64,000 nt of DNA. Origin: Streptomyces sp. HPF1205. Lineage in GTDB: Bacteria; Actinomycetota; Actinomycetes; Streptomycetales; Streptomycetaceae. The translations under genes were made by a program, and so were the position numbers. Positions 15,979-25,362 of this stretch are shown piece after piece. Numbering within the stretch: the first letter of the stretch is position 1; each line of letters begins with the position of its first letter. The notes below the pieces were generated by a model. The model did not search any database. It was not told the origin of the DNA and saw only the letters and a list, made by a program, of their open reading frames with translations. The stretch spans positions 171,002-235,001 of the forward strand of contig NZ_JAINVH010000011.1 in the NCBI RefSeq assembly GCF_020400825.1, in the 5' to 3' direction.

Positions 15979-17787
15979 TCAGCCGGTGAGCGGGTTGCGT
16001 ACGGTGACGTACACGGACTGGGTGTCGACCGGGCCGACGAGTTCGTCCATACCGCGCAGCCGGGTCAGCAGGTTCGCCTTGCACCGCAGGTGGGAGCTGT
16101 GCAGCAGCAGTTCGGGCACAGTGCTGCGGCCGGAGGCGGCGGCCAGGAAGCGGCGGAAGGCGGCGAGCAGGAGCCGCTCGTCGGCGAGCCCCTGGGAGCC
16201 GAAGGCGCCGATGAGACCGAGGACGTTGTTGATGCCGAGGTAGTAGGCCAGGCGCTCGTCGGCGATCTCGTCCGCGACAAAGGTGTCGCTCTGCGCGCCG
16301 ACGCCTGGCAGCCGGGCCTCCAGCTCAGCACGGCGTGAAGCGCGGAAGTAGTAACCCTGGTTGTCGCGGTAGCGGCCGCCCGACGGCCAGCCGTCGTCGT
16401 CGAGGAGCACCAGGGTGTTCTGCTGGTGGGCCTCCAGGGCGATGCCTGCCTCTCCGTCCAGCCAGAGCACCGGCCGGACGACCGCGTCGAGGTAGCGGAG
16501 GAACCACTCCGTGGCGACGGCGGTGCCGGGGCGGCCGGTGCGGTCGGTGAGGGCCGCCATCAGGACGGCGAGCCGCGAGCGCAGCGCAGGCGCGGGCACT
16601 CCTGGCCAGGGGCGCGGCGAAATGAGGCCGGCGACGCAGTGCGCCTGGTGGCCGACTCCGAAGGCGTTGTGGCGCAGCATCACGTCGAGGCCGCCGACCG
16701 GCCGGCCGTCCGCGTCGTCGACTCCCAGCCAGGCTGGGTCGCGGACGATGTCGAACGTGGGGTGGACGGCGTGCCACTGGGCGGCGAGGCCACTGCGCAG
16801 GAGTCTGTGCACCTCGGTACCTCGCAGCAGTTCTTTGCGCAGGTTCTCCCGGCGCGAGTTGGTGATGCGCAGGCCCAGCGAGAGTTTGAGCATCACGGCG
16901 GTATCCGGCCGGTAGACCGTGCGCACGGACGAGGTGGGATGCCAGGGCGCGCCCACCTGCCCCAGGTCGAGCAGCAGCCCGGCGTCGAAGAGGTCCCGTA
17001 CTTCCGGGCGGAGAGTGATGTCGTGCGCCTGCCAGGGGTGAAGCGGCAGGGGGGCGGCGCCCTCGGGGAGCCGGAGCCCGGGCCCGGCGAGCGCGGCCAA
17101 GAGGTCAGCGGCGGGTACCGGTCGGCCGCGTTCGGTCCAGGCGGAGTCCGTGGCGAGCAGTTCAGGCGCCACCGCGAGCCAGTGCAGCGGGAAGGAGCCT
17201 CGGGCTTCGGGCGAGTAGAGCGCTGCCTCCGTGTCGCTCAGTCCTTCGCGCCCCTTGGGCGCAGGGTGCAGGGGGTGGCCGAAGATCAGGGCCTGTTCCG
17301 TGTCCAGGAAGGGCAGCCGGGGTTCGGCCGGTCCCGGCCGTTCGCGGCGGTCCGTGACGAACGCGGCGGTGTGCCGTACCGAATCGGCGACCCGGGCGAC
17401 GAGGTCGGCCGCGTCCGCGGGTTCGCCGTCGCTCTCGCGGGCCAGGAGCGCGGCGAGGGCGACCGCGGTCAGCGGGGGGTGGGCGGCGGTGGCCAGGTGG
17501 GCGGGGCCGAAGCGGTGGTGCCCTGTCGGCGACCAGTGCTGGACGGCGGCTCGTACTTCGCTCCCGCTGGCGGGCAGCGGGATCACCAGGAGTCCGTCGG
17601 CCGGGCGGCCGAGCCCCCTCTCCCGCACCCAGCAGCGCAGGAGGTTCTCGATGCCTGCCGCGTCGGCGACCGCGTACGGCTCCGATCGCTGCAGCGGGTC
17701 CGGGCCGGGGATCGTTCCGGCGCGCTGCGGGGGCACCGTCGCGCCGGTCTCGGCTGGTCCCTGGTCGATGGGGCTGCGGGCGGTCAT
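15979..17787 (-). CDS. IucA/IucC-family siderophore synthetase (second copy)
   Basis: A 602-residue synthetase clearly different from the first. It has IFGHPLHPAPKGREG near residue 190, LPLHPWQ, TSSVRTVYRP and MLKLSLGLRITNSRREN (phosphate contacts), and ALEAHQQNTLVLL. This set fits citrate-desymmetrising type A/A' enzymes that condense an amine with one prochiral carboxylate. With the DesD-like copy, two successive condensations on citrate are likely. The gene follows the aminotransferase gene by about 90 bp. Confidence 0.92.
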   Translation of the reverse strand: MTARSPIDQGPAETGATVPPQRAGTIPGPDPLQRSEPYAVADAAGIENLLRCWVRERGLGRPADGLLVIPLPASGSEVRAAVQHWSPTGHHRFGPAHLATAAHPPLTAVALAALLARESDGEPADAADLVARVADSVRHTAAFVTDRRERPGPAEPRLPFLDTEQALIFGHPLHPAPKGREGLSDTEAALYSPEARGSFPLHWLAVAPELLATDSAWTERGRPVPAADLLAALAGPGLRLPEGAAPLPLHPWQAHDITLRPEVRDLFDAGLLLDLGQVGAPWHPTSSVRTVYRPDTAVMLKLSLGLRITNSRRENLRKELLRGTEVHRLLRSGLAAQWHAVHPTFDIVRDPAWLGVDDADGRPVGGLDVMLRHNAFGVGHQAHCVAGLISPRPWPGVPAPALRSRLAVLMAALTDRTGRPGTAVATEWFLRYLDAVVRPVLWLDGEAGIALEAHQQNTLVLLDDDGWPSGGRYRDNQGYYFRASRRAELEARLPGVGAQSDTFVADEIADERLAYYLGINNVLGLIGAFGSQGLADERLLLAAFRRFLAAASGRSTVPELLLHSSHLRCKANLLTRLRGMDELVGPVDTQSVYVTVRNPLTG

Positions 17788-17878
17788 GCCTGGGCTCCGC
17801 TCTCGGGTCGTTCGGGGGGTGGGGTGGCGGCGATGCCCAGGGGGCGGGCCCCCGGGTGCGTGACAGCGTGCGTCCGGC

Positions 17879-19282
17879 TCACGCGGCGGCTCCGCGCGGT
17901 GCGCATCGCGCGGCCTCGATCGCCGCCGCCAGCCGGTCCAGCACGGCCTCCGCCTGTTCGTCGGTAATGGTCAGCGGGGGCAGCAAGCGGACGACGCCGG
18001 CGTGTCTGCCCCCCAGCTCCACGATCAGGCCGCGCTTGAGCGACTCCTGCTGGACGAGGGCGGCCAGACGCGCGTCGGCCGGAAGCGCACCGTAGTCGTC
18101 CGGCTGCGCGTCGGTGTCGACCAGCTCCACTCCGATCATCAGACCGCGGCCACGAACGTCGCCGATGCACTCGTGGTGGGCGGCGAGGCCTCGCAGGTTG
18201 GAGAGCATCCGGGCGCCCACGGTCTGTGCCCGCTCGTGCAGGGCGTTCTGCCGGACGAAACGCAACGTGGCGGTCCCGGCCGCCATCGCCATCTGATTGC
18301 CGCGGAACGTGCCGGCGTGGGCGCCGGGCCGCCAGACGTCCAGTTCCTCGCGGTAGACGATCACCGCGAGCGGAAGGCTGCCGCCGATCGCCTTGGACAG
18401 CACCATGACATCGGGCAGGATCCCGCTGTGTTCGACCGCCCAGAACGCGCCGGTCCGCCCGACCCCGGTCTGCACCTCATCCACGATCAGCGGTACGTCG
18501 TGCGCGGCGGTGATCTCGCGCATCCGGCGCAACCAGGAGTCGGGTGCCGGGATCACACCGCCCTCGCCCTGGACGACCTCCAGCATCATCGCCGCGGGCG
18601 ACCGTACGCCCCCTTTGGGGTCGTCGAGCAGGCTCGCGGCCAGGCGCGCCGACAGTTCGGCCCCCCGGTCACCGCCGGTCCCGAAGGGGCAGCGGTAGTC
18701 GTACGGGAACGGGAGCCTGGTGACGCCCAGGCCGAATTCGGCGGCCTCGGCGGGGACCGTCGTGTCGCCCGTGGCGGCCAGGGCGCCGGACGTCATGCCG
18801 TGGTAGGCGCCCGAGAAGGCCAGCAGGCCGCGGCGCCCGGTGGCGATCCGGGTGAGCTTGAGCGCGGCCTCGACGGCATCGGTGCCGGCCGGGCCGCAGA
18901 ACTGGATCCTGCCGCGATCGGCGAGTTCCGACGGCAGCGTCTCGAACAAGGCGGTGGTGAACGCGTCCTTGATCGGGGTGGCCAGGTCCAGGGCGTGCAG
19001 CGGGGCACCGGAATCCAGCACCTTCCTGATCGCCTCGAGAACGACGGGATGGTTGTGGCCGAGCGCGAGGGTCCCGGCTCCGGACAGGCAGTCGAGGTAG
19101 CGGCGGCCGTCGGCGCCCTCCACGGTCATTCCCCGGGCCCGGACGGGCACCACCGGCAACGAGCGGGCGTACGTCCGGGCGGCGGACTCTCTTTGCGCCT
19201 GCCGCCGCAGGATCCCCTCCCCCGCCGCGAACTCGTCACTTGATGCCGTCAGTTGCCCCGGCGCGCTCGACATGGCCGCCAC
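17879..19282 (-). CDS. Diaminobutyrate--2-oxoglutarate-type aminotransferase (class III, PLP)
   Basis: A 467-residue class III aminotransferase. It starts at a GTG (VAAMSSAPGQ) with GGAGGAG 7 nt before. Motifs: YLDCLSGAGTLALGHNHP, FCGPAGTDAVEAALKL and FSGAYHGMT (PLP phosphate and ring), LIVDEVQTGVGRTG (Asp/Gln contacts) and VLSKAIGG with the PLP lysine. The LDCLSGAG and GTDAVEAALKL pattern matches DABA aminotransferases of siderophore and ectoine pathways. No ectoine genes are nearby, so it probably supplies diaminobutyrate to the siderophore locus; no decarboxylase accompanies it. It is the first gene of the set. Confidence 0.92.
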   Translation of the reverse strand: MAAMSSAPGQLTASSDEFAAGEGILRRQAQRESAARTYARSLPVVPVRARGMTVEGADGRRYLDCLSGAGTLALGHNHPVVLEAIRKVLDSGAPLHALDLATPIKDAFTTALFETLPSELADRGRIQFCGPAGTDAVEAALKLTRIATGRRGLLAFSGAYHGMTSGALAATGDTTVPAEAAEFGLGVTRLPFPYDYRCPFGTGGDRGAELSARLAASLLDDPKGGVRSPAAMMLEVVQGEGGVIPAPDSWLRRMREITAAHDVPLIVDEVQTGVGRTGAFWAVEHSGILPDVMVLSKAIGGSLPLAVIVYREELDVWRPGAHAGTFRGNQMAMAAGTATLRFVRQNALHERAQTVGARMLSNLRGLAAHHECIGDVRGRGLMIGVELVDTDAQPDDYGALPADARLAALVQQESLKRGLIVELGGRHAGVVRLLPPLTITDEQAEAVLDRLAAAIEAARCAPRGAAA

Positions 19283-19413
19283 GTGCTGTCTCCTCCGGAT
19301 CGACGTACCGTCATCTCGTCCCCGTCCGTACTAACGACGGGGTGACGGAGCGATCACGGCCGAGCGGCAGAACTTTCCGGGACGGGGCACAGGGCCCGGA
19401 TGCACGCACGCAA

Positions 19414-19451
19414 AGGTAAGGACCCGCCTCCATGGAGGCGGGTCCTTACCT
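19414..19451 (-). terminator. Long perfect hairpin terminator after hflX
   Basis: A 38-bp perfect palindrome with two 19-bp arms centred on CCATGG, the left arm starting AGGTAAGGACCC. It is 50 bp past the hflX stop and separates it from the siderophore locus. It is among the strongest hairpins in the window and could also act as a roadblock for both strands. Confidence 0.85.
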
Positions 19452-19501
19452 GCTGTCAGGCGCCGGTTGTCACGCGCCAGGCGGGTGCGTGAGAGCCCGG
19501 G

Positions 19502-20995
19502 TCAGTGCCGGGTCGCCAAGGCGAACGGGGCGAGCTCCGCGGCCAGTTCTTCGTGTACTCGCACCTTGAGAAGCGTGCCCTCGCCGGTGTGCTCCTCGGA
19601 GAGCACCTCGCCGCTGCCGTGCACCCGGGAGACCAGACCGCCGTGGGTGTACGGCACAAGGGCCTCCACCTCGACGTCCGGCCGCGGCAGCTCCTCGTCG
19701 ATCATCTCCAGCAGCAGACCGATGTTCTGCCCGCTGCGGGCGGAGACCGCGACGGCGTGCTTCTCGTGGCGCAGCAGCCGCTGCAGGACCAGAGGGTCGG
19801 CCGCGTCGGCCTTGTTGACGACGACGATCTCCGGCACGTCGAGCGCTCCGACGTCGCGGAACACCTCCCGCACCGCCGCCAACTGCTCTTCAGGGGCCGG
19901 ATGCGTTCCGTCGACCACGTGCAGGATCAGGTCGGCGTCGGCGACCTCCTCCATGGTGGAGCGGAATGCCTCGACCAGGTGGTGGGGAAGGTGCCGGACG
20001 AATCCGACGGTGTCGGCCAGCGTGTAGAGACGGCCGCTCGGCGTCTCGGCGCGCCGCACGGTCGGGTCCAGGGTGGCGAACAGGGCGTTCTCCACCAGGA
20101 CCCCGGCGCCGGTGAGCCGGTTGAGCAGTGAGGACTTGCCCGCGTTGGTGTAGCCGGCGATCGCGACGGACGGTACCTTGTGCCGCTTGCGCTCCTGGCG
20201 CTTGAGGTCGCGGCTGGTCTTCATCTCCGCGATCTCCCGGCGGAGCTTGGCCATCTTCTCGCGGATGCGCCGCCGGTCGGTCTCGATCTTGGTCTCACCG
20301 GGACCGCGGGTGGCCATGCCGCCGCCCGAGGAGCCGGAGCCACCGCCACCCATCTGCCGGGACAGCGACTGGCCCCAACCGCGCAGCCTGGGCAGCATGT
20401 ACTGCATCTGGGCCAGCGAGACCTGCGCCTTGCCCTCCCTGGACTTGGCGTGCTGGGCGAAGATGTCGAGGATCAGCGCGGTCCGGTCGACCACCTTGAC
20501 CTTGACGACGTCCTCCAGATGGATGAGCTGGCCGGGGCTCAGCTCACCGTCGCAGACCACGGTGTCCGCACCGGTCTCGACGACGATGTCGCGGAGTTCC
20601 TGTGCCTTGCCCGAGCCGATGTACGTGGCGGGGTCCGGCTTGTCGCGGCGCTGGATCACGCCGTCCAGCACGAGGGCGCCCGCGGTCTCGGCGAGGGCCG
20701 CCAGCTCGGCCAGCGAGTTCTCGGCGTCGTCCACGGTGCCCGAGGTCCACACGCCGACGAGAACGACCCGCTCCAGCCGGAGCTGCCGGTACTCGACCTC
20801 GGTGATGTCCTCCAGCTCCGTGGAGAGCCCGGCCACCCGGCGAAGGGCGGCTCGGTCCGAACGGTCGAGCTGGTCGCCGTCACGCTCCCCGTCGATCTCG
20901 AGACTCCAGGCCACGTCCTCTTCCATCAGGGCGTCGGCCCGAAGGCTTTCGGGAAGGCGCTGGCGGTCGTTCGAAGAGGAAGAAGTGAAGGTCAT
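19502..20995 (-). CDS. hflX: GTPase HflX
   Basis: A 497-residue ribosome-associated GTPase that splits stalled ribosomes under stress. The HflX N-domain includes RRDKPDPATYIGSGKAQEL and a coiled-coil (about 250-280) rich in Arg/Lys; between them is the glycine-rich MGGGGSGSSGGG loop. The GTPase domain shows AIAGYTNAGKSSLLNRLTG (P-loop), DTVGFVRHLP (G3) and VVNKAD (G4). An additional 90-residue N-terminal part is usual in actinobacteria. Start ATG with AAAGGA before it. Confidence 0.95.
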   Translation of the reverse strand: MTFTSSSSNDRQRLPESLRADALMEEDVAWSLEIDGERDGDQLDRSDRAALRRVAGLSTELEDITEVEYRQLRLERVVLVGVWTSGTVDDAENSLAELAALAETAGALVLDGVIQRRDKPDPATYIGSGKAQELRDIVVETGADTVVCDGELSPGQLIHLEDVVKVKVVDRTALILDIFAQHAKSREGKAQVSLAQMQYMLPRLRGWGQSLSRQMGGGGSGSSGGGMATRGPGETKIETDRRRIREKMAKLRREIAEMKTSRDLKRQERKRHKVPSVAIAGYTNAGKSSLLNRLTGAGVLVENALFATLDPTVRRAETPSGRLYTLADTVGFVRHLPHHLVEAFRSTMEEVADADLILHVVDGTHPAPEEQLAAVREVFRDVGALDVPEIVVVNKADAADPLVLQRLLRHEKHAVAVSARSGQNIGLLLEMIDEELPRPDVEVEALVPYTHGGLVSRVHGSGEVLSEEHTGEGTLLKVRVHEELAAELAPFALATRH

Positions 20996-21325
20996 GTGAT
21001 CCTTTGGTCGTAGGGTTGTCCGGCGGGCGCTCTCGCGTCGTCCCTACGATGGTCGCACGCGCGAGATGCGCGGTCACGTGGGTTTACGGGACCCGTTCCG
21101 GTATCCCCTTCAACGCCTCGGGCCGTTTCCGGATTCCCCGGGCCGCCGGGCCACCCGCCCCGGCAGGAGATCACTCGAACGGGTGCGCGACCACCCGAAA
21201 CTCTTCTCGGTTCACCTGCGTTTACACAGCGTAGTCAGAAACAGCCGCCACGCGCCGAGCGGGCGGCCGACACGCGGGGGGACTCGATGGATGGGGCAAG
21301 TCGGGACGCAGGGCGGAACGCGGGG
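20996..21325. other. Intergenic region between hflX and the RSH gene
   Basis: Both neighbours are on the minus strand. I see no convincing gene here. The open frames are short, Arg/Pro-rich and motif-free. The region presumably holds the hflX promoter, but no clear hexamers stand out. Confidence 0.4.
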
Positions 21326-23518
21326 TCAGGACGGGGTCGAGACCATGACCGGCCGGGTCCGGTAGACGTCGTACACGCCCGGAACGGAGCGCATGGCCCG
21401 CATGAGAGCGGTCAGCGCCTTCCGGTCGGGGAGTTCGACGGTGTACGTGTGGCGCACCCGGTGCTCCTGCGGGGGCTCCACCGCGGCCGAGACGATCCCG
21501 ACGCCCTGGGCGGCGATCACCTCGGTGAGATCGGCGAGCAGCCGCGGCCGGCTGAGCGCCTCGGCCAGTACGGTTGCCCGGTAGCCGCCCGCGGGTGCGC
21601 CGTCGCGCCAGCGCACGGGCACCGTACGGCGTCCGGCCGCGGTCATCCGCCCGGCGGTCGGGCATTCCGCCCGGTGGACGGCGACGGTGCCGCCGCGAAT
21701 GGCGAATGCGGTGACCCGGTCGGGTGGGACGGGCGTACAGCAGCGGGCCAGTCGCACGGCAGCGCCCGGCAGATCCGCGACGGCGACCGGCTCGTCCGCG
21801 GGCACCGCGCCCGCGATGGGCGCCGGGCGTACGGACGGAGCCTGCGCCGGGCGGTCCGCTCGCTCCTGCGCCGGGTCGGCCGAGTGCTGGGCCAACCAGC
21901 GGGTGATCGCGATCCGGGCGGCGGGCGTGGTGGCGTGCTCCAGCCAGTCGGGGTCGGGCCCAGAGGAGGCGGTGTCGTCCATGAGCAGTTGCAGGATGTC
22001 GCCGTCGCGCAGGCGGGTGCCCAGAGGCGCGAGCCGGCCGTTGACCCGCACGCCGACGCAGGCGTGGCCCGTCTCACCGTGGATCGTGTAGGCGGCGTCC
22101 ACGCAGCTTGCGCCGGCGGGGAGCCGCAGGGTTCCGGAGGCGTCACCTGCCTGTTGAGTGACGACGGTGATCTCCCGGTCCTGGGCGAGGTCGTCGCGCA
22201 GCGAGGTCCAGAAGATGTCCGGGTCGGGCGCCGCGCGCTGCCATTCGAGGAGCCGGGCGAGCCAGCCGGGGCGAGTGGGGTCCGTCCGCCCCCAGTTCTC
22301 CGCGGCCGGCACCTCCGACTCGCCCCGCCGACCCTCCGCTGCCTGCGACCACTCGGCCGCGGCGTGCGGGTCGCCGAGAGCGATCACTCCGGCCTCGGCG
22401 ACCCTGTGCATCGTCCGGGTGCGGACCAGGACCTCGGCGATCCGGCCCCTTGCGTCGGCGATCGCGGTGTGGAGCGACTGGTAGAGGTTGAACTTGGGAG
22501 CCGCGATGAAGTCCTTGAACTCCGCGATCACCGGTGTGAAGCAGGTGTGCAGTTCGCCGAGCACGGCGTAGCAGTCCGCGTCCTCGCCGACCAGCACGAG
22601 GAGTCGGCCGAAATCGCAGCCGCCGAGCGGGGCGCCGCCGCGTTTGAGCATGACGCGATGCACGGACACCGCGTGCCGGGGCCGGATGGCGACTTCCGCC
22701 GCGATGCCGGCCTCTCGCAGGACCGCGCGCACGTCGTCGGCGACGGCGCCCAGCGTGTTCTCGGACCTGACGGCGTTGGCCTCGATCGTGGCGCGGGTGC
22801 GCGCGTACTCCTCGGGATGGAGGATCGCGAAGACCAAGTCCTCCAGTTCGGTCTTGAGCGCCTGTACACCGAGGCGTTCGGCGAGCGGGATGAGCACGTC
22901 CCGGGTCACCTTGGCGATGCGCGCCTGCTTGTCGGGGCGCATCACCCCGAGCGTGCGCATGTTGTGGAGGCGGTCGGCCAGTTTGATCGACATCACCCGC
23001 ACATCGCTGCCGGTGGCGACGAGCATCTTGCGGAACGTCTCCGGCTCGGCAGCGGCGCCGTAGTCGACCTTCTCCAGCTTGGTGACTCCGTCGACGAGGT
23101 AGGTGACCTCCTCGCCGAACTCCCGTCGCACCTGGTCAAGGGTCACCTCGGTGTCCTCGACGGTGTCGTGCAGCAAAGAGGCCGTCAGCGTCGTGGTCTC
23201 CGCGCCGAGTTCGGCCAGGATGAGGGTGACCGCGAGCGGATGGGTGATGTAGGGCTCGCCGCTCTTGCGGGTCTGGCCGCGGTGCGAGGACTCCGCGAGC
23301 ACGTACGCGCGGCGCAGCGTGTCGACGGCCTCGGCGCGGACTCCCGGGTGCCGGGCCCGGTGCACCTTGATCAGATGCTCGATGGCGTCGGGCAGTCGGT
23401 CCCTTCCGCCGGGTCCCAGAAGCGCCGCGCGGCCAAGGCGGCGCAGGTCGATGCGGGGCAGTCCGCGCTTCCGGGCCTCAGCGATGCGTCCGGTGTTCAC
23501 CTCGTTGTCTGCGCTCAT
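21326..23518 (-). CDS. RelA/SpoT-homologue (RSH) (p)ppGpp enzyme with divergent synthetase domain
   Basis: About 730 residues from an ATG with GGAGGTG upstream; the frame stays open further up but without a start signal. The hydrolase HD domain is intact (YITHPLAVTLILAELG, LLHDTVEDTEVT, KLADRLHNMRTL). The synthetase part keeps EFKDFIAAPKFNLYQSLHT but the usual R-x-K-S/T-x-x-S-I loop reads RPRHAVSVHRVM, the D-x-x-A/G-x-R strand reads CDFGRLLVLV, and EIQIRT reads EVLVRT. It then has TGS and ACT domains. Synthesis may be weak, leaving mainly hydrolysis; this is inference. It looks like the second RSH of streptomycetes, not the main RelA. Confidence 0.9.
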   Translation of the reverse strand: MSADNEVNTGRIAEARKRGLPRIDLRRLGRAALLGPGGRDRLPDAIEHLIKVHRARHPGVRAEAVDTLRRAYVLAESSHRGQTRKSGEPYITHPLAVTLILAELGAETTTLTASLLHDTVEDTEVTLDQVRREFGEEVTYLVDGVTKLEKVDYGAAAEPETFRKMLVATGSDVRVMSIKLADRLHNMRTLGVMRPDKQARIAKVTRDVLIPLAERLGVQALKTELEDLVFAILHPEEYARTRATIEANAVRSENTLGAVADDVRAVLREAGIAAEVAIRPRHAVSVHRVMLKRGGAPLGGCDFGRLLVLVGEDADCYAVLGELHTCFTPVIAEFKDFIAAPKFNLYQSLHTAIADARGRIAEVLVRTRTMHRVAEAGVIALGDPHAAAEWSQAAEGRRGESEVPAAENWGRTDPTRPGWLARLLEWQRAAPDPDIFWTSLRDDLAQDREITVVTQQAGDASGTLRLPAGASCVDAAYTIHGETGHACVGVRVNGRLAPLGTRLRDGDILQLLMDDTASSGPDPDWLEHATTPAARIAITRWLAQHSADPAQERADRPAQAPSVRPAPIAGAVPADEPVAVADLPGAAVRLARCCTPVPPDRVTAFAIRGGTVAVHRAECPTAGRMTAAGRRTVPVRWRDGAPAGGYRATVLAEALSRPRLLADLTEVIAAQGVGIVSAAVEPPQEHRVRHTYTVELPDRKALTALMRAMRSVPGVYDVYRTRPVMVSTPS

Positions 23519-23698
23519 CGGGCACCTCCGGCAGCATGGACCGGCTGCGGGTACCCTCGCACGACCCACGGGGGCGCGCCGGTGATTGATGCTATCGAGC
23601 CCACCACGTCCGGCTGTCACGCTCTCGCCGAGAGTGATCCCCATCACCCGTTCGAGGGAATGACTACGACTGCTCTCGCCCGGATACGTCCGGTTGCT

Positions 23699-23754
23699 GA
23701 CGACGATTCGCCTGCTGGAGACCGTTGCGCCAAGGCGGTTCGCCGATCGTCGTC
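23699..23754 (-). terminator. Possible weak terminator at dapF stop
   Basis: GACGACGAT (23699-23707) and ATCGTCGTC (23746-23754) are perfect 9-bp arms around a long GC-rich loop that overlaps the dapF stop codon. An imperfect inverted repeat at 23617-23638 lies just beyond. Confidence 0.35.
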
Positions 23755-24658
23755 AGGCCGTCCGGGCAGCAAACCAGGCCGGGTCGATGACGCCTTCTGC
23801 GACGATCACCGCGGGCCCGGTCATCTCGATCTCGCCATCGGCGCGTTCGGTGATCAGCAGGCGCCCACCGGGAACATCGACGGTGTACGTGACGGGCCGC
23901 CCGGCGCCAACCGGGTCGTGGCCGTCCCGGCGGGCGGCCGCGACCATGACCGCACAGGCGCCCGTACCGCAGGATCGGGTCTCACCGGAGCCGCGTTCAT
24001 GCACCCGCAGGGCAACGTGGTGGGGCCCCCGGTCGACGACGAATTCCACGTTGGTACCGGTCGGGTACGCCTCCGCGGGGGTGACCGCGGGGGCACGCAG
24101 AAGGTCACCCGCCTCGTCGAGGGACCTCACGAAGGCGACGGCGTGCGGGTTGCCCATGTTGACGTGTACGGCGGGCCACGTGCGGCCGCCGACGTCGACG
24201 GTGACCGCTCCACCGGGCAGGACGGCCCGGCCCATACGGACGGTGATGTCGCCCGGGGTGCCGTCGTCGGCGTCCTTGGCGATGTGCACGCCACGCACCC
24301 CGGCACGGGTGGCGATGGCCAGGTCCCCGGTCTCGGCCAGGCGTGCCCGCTGGAGGTAGCGGGCGAAGACGCGCACACCATTGCCGCACATCTCCGCGAC
24401 GGAACCGTCGCTGTTGCGATAGTCCATGAACCACTCGGCCTCGCCCGCCATGGCGGCCGCGTCGGGGTGCGCGGCCGAGCGGACGACGCGCAGCAGTCCG
24501 TCGCCGCCGATACCGGCCCGCCGGTCGCACAGGCGTGCGACCTCGGCGGCGGACAGGTCCAGCCGGCCGTCCGGGTCGGGGACGATCACGAAATCGTTCT
24601 CGGTGCCGTGGCCCTTGAGGAAGCTCACAGGGGCGGCGCCGCCGCGCGCATCAGTCAC
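23753..24658 (-). CDS. dapF: Diaminopimelate epimerase
   Basis: A 301-residue enzyme that converts LL- to meso-diaminopimelate for lysine and peptidoglycan. Start taken as GTG (VTDARGG) before FLKGHGTENDFVIVPD, the conserved beginning. The two catalytic cysteines are visible in EMCGNGVRVFARYL and SCGTGACAVMVAA; NMGNPHAV and ERGSGETRSCG complete the substrate site. It lies between the RSH gene and a membrane protein gene. Streptomyces peptidoglycan normally uses LL-DAP, so the enzyme mainly serves lysine synthesis. Confidence 0.96.
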   Translation of the reverse strand: MTDARGGAAPVSFLKGHGTENDFVIVPDPDGRLDLSAAEVARLCDRRAGIGGDGLLRVVRSAAHPDAAAMAGEAEWFMDYRNSDGSVAEMCGNGVRVFARYLQRARLAETGDLAIATRAGVRGVHIAKDADDGTPGDITVRMGRAVLPGGAVTVDVGGRTWPAVHVNMGNPHAVAFVRSLDEAGDLLRAPAVTPAEAYPTGTNVEFVVDRGPHHVALRVHERGSGETRSCGTGACAVMVAAARRDGHDPVGAGRPVTYTVDVPGGRLLITERADGEIEMTGPAVIVAEGVIDPAWFAARTA

Positions 24659-24762
24659 ACTCCCGATCCTACGTGCCCCAGGACGCGCAGGTCGGGGCGG
24701 ACAGGGGGACGGGCGGCGGAGGCGAAGGGCCACCCAGGTCCGGGCGGGCCCCGTGCGCCCGA

Positions 24763-25362
24763 TCAGCGCAGCCGGGCGACACGCCAGACGGCGAGCACGG
24801 CCAGCAGTACGACGACGGCGGCATATCCGGCGACCAAGCGCCAGTCCGCGCGGCCGCCGGAGCCCCGCGGGGGCAGGCCGGGCCAGGTATGGCCGATCCG
24901 GCGGGCGGCCATCAGCCCCCATCCGGCCGAGCAGCAGCAAAGAAGCAGGCCGAGCATGGCCACGACCGGCCCGGCGTCACCGGACTCGAAAGCCAGCGGA
25001 AAGGCGAACATCAGCGAGCCGCCGACGGCGAGGGCGACGATCGGGACGAGCTGCCAGACCTTCAGCTGCCGAGCCGGACGCAGCGCACGGAAGAAGGACT
25101 GGCTCTCGTCGCCGGACGGGAGGGGCTCAGCGGGATCGAGGACGTCAAGTGAGCGAAGGGAGTCCAGTGAATCGAGGGAATCCAGAGGTACCCCCGGTTC
25201 CAGGGGTTCGAGCCGGTCCGCAGGCTCATCGGACTCCGGGGAATCAAAGGAGTCGTCGTGTGCGCGCGTTTCGGGAAGGCCGGGGGTGTCCTGGGCCTCA
25301 TGGGAGAAACCCGGATCCGCCGCGTCGTGCCCGTGCGGGGTGTCGCGTGGGCCGGCTGCCAT
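24763..25362 (-). CDS. Hypothetical membrane protein with acidic N-terminal tail
   Basis: About 199 residues from ATG (MAAGPRDTPHG), with GGGAGGG upstream; a GTG two codons earlier is equally possible. The first 110 residues are acidic and low-complexity, with a DSLDSLDSL run. Three hydrophobic segments follow: VPIVALAVGGSLMFAFPLAF, VVAMLGLLLCCCSAGWGLMA and a C-terminal one starting LVAGYAAVVVLLAVLA. No family recognised. It sits between dapF and miaA on the same strand, a conserved-looking position. Confidence 0.75.
   Translation of the reverse strand: MAAGPRDTPHGHDAADPGFSHEAQDTPGLPETRAHDDSFDSPESDEPADRLEPLEPGVPLDSLDSLDSLRSLDVLDPAEPLPSGDESQSFFRALRPARQLKVWQLVPIVALAVGGSLMFAFPLAFESGDAGPVVAMLGLLLCCCSAGWGLMAARRIGHTWPGLPPRGSGGRADWRLVAGYAAVVVLLAVLAVWRVARLR

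Noticed and set aside
19283..19413. Iron-regulator box before the siderophore genes
   Set aside because: No TTAGGTTAGGCTAACCTAA-like palindrome present; only the hflX terminator palindrome lies nearby.
24763..25362. Possible transporter or sporulation function for the three-helix protein
   Set aside because: Only hydrophobic segments and an acidic tail can be seen; no family motif supports a function.
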